From: an uncultured Granulosicoccaceae bacterium
GTDB lineage: Bacteria > Pseudomonadota > Gammaproteobacteria > Granulosicoccales > Granulosicoccaceae
Length of the DNA stretch: 6,559 nucleotides
Assembly: GCA_937951695.1 (NCBI GenBank)
Contig: CALFBL010000342.1
Location: 1 to 6,559 of the forward strand
Reading direction: 5' to 3'
Shown here: one piece after another, positions 6,559 to 6,559 of the stretch
Layout of the letters: each line of letters opens with the position of its first letter
Position numbering within the stretch: the stretch's first letter is position 1
Notes under the pieces: generated by a model
Seen by the model: only the letters and a program-made list of their open reading frames with translations
Database searches by the model: none
What the model was told of the DNA's origin: nothing
Program-made: the position numbers and the translations under genes

Positions 6559-6559
6559 C

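Noticed and set aside
1..6559. CRISPR array, tRNA, insertion sequence, toxin-antitoxin or phage defence system
   Set aside because: No regularly spaced repeats, tRNA-like fold, transposase or defence-family motif was seen on either strand; the genes are metabolic and housekeeping in type.

Overview
The window looks like chromosomal DNA of a Gram-negative proteobacterium, probably a gammaproteobacterium, of moderate GC. The inference rests on a psuK-psuG gene order like that of E. coli, a single-domain cold-shock protein, an NDH-2 type dehydrogenase and tight gene packing. No phage, transposase, tRNA, rRNA or CRISPR sequence is visible. The genes lie in two convergent blocks.

The left block (1-3470, plus strand) opens with the C-terminal end of a PfkB-family sugar kinase, probably pseudouridine kinase, cut by the window edge. 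It is followed by psuG, pseudouridine-5'-phosphate glycosidase. Together they would phosphorylate pseudouridine and split the product into uracil and ribose 5-phosphate. After a hairpin comes a 717-residue fusion protein: two DoxX-like four-helix membrane modules joined to a complete NDH-2-like flavin NAD(P)H dehydrogenase.

The right block (3706-6559, minus strand, read right to left) starts with a histidinol dehydrogenase-family protein cut by the right window edge. After 27 bp it is followed by a gamma-glutamyltransferase-family Ntn-hydrolase. After a further 132 bp comes a 68-residue cold-shock protein. Both enzymes keep their catalytic cores but differ at residues that bind metal or substrate in the classical E. 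coli enzymes. The pair therefore looks more like a small catabolic or amidohydrolase module of unknown substrate than like histidine synthesis plus glutathione turnover.

The 235 bp between the convergent blocks (3471-3705) hold no credible gene, but contain a striking 81-bp imperfect inverted repeat that could form a cruciform, a long RNA hairpin or a shared terminator. The points most worth a second look are the DoxX-DoxX-NDH-2 fusion, the atypical HisD/GGT pair and the inverted repeat. None of these proves a new system. Residue comparisons to E. coli enzymes were made by eye from memory of those sequences.
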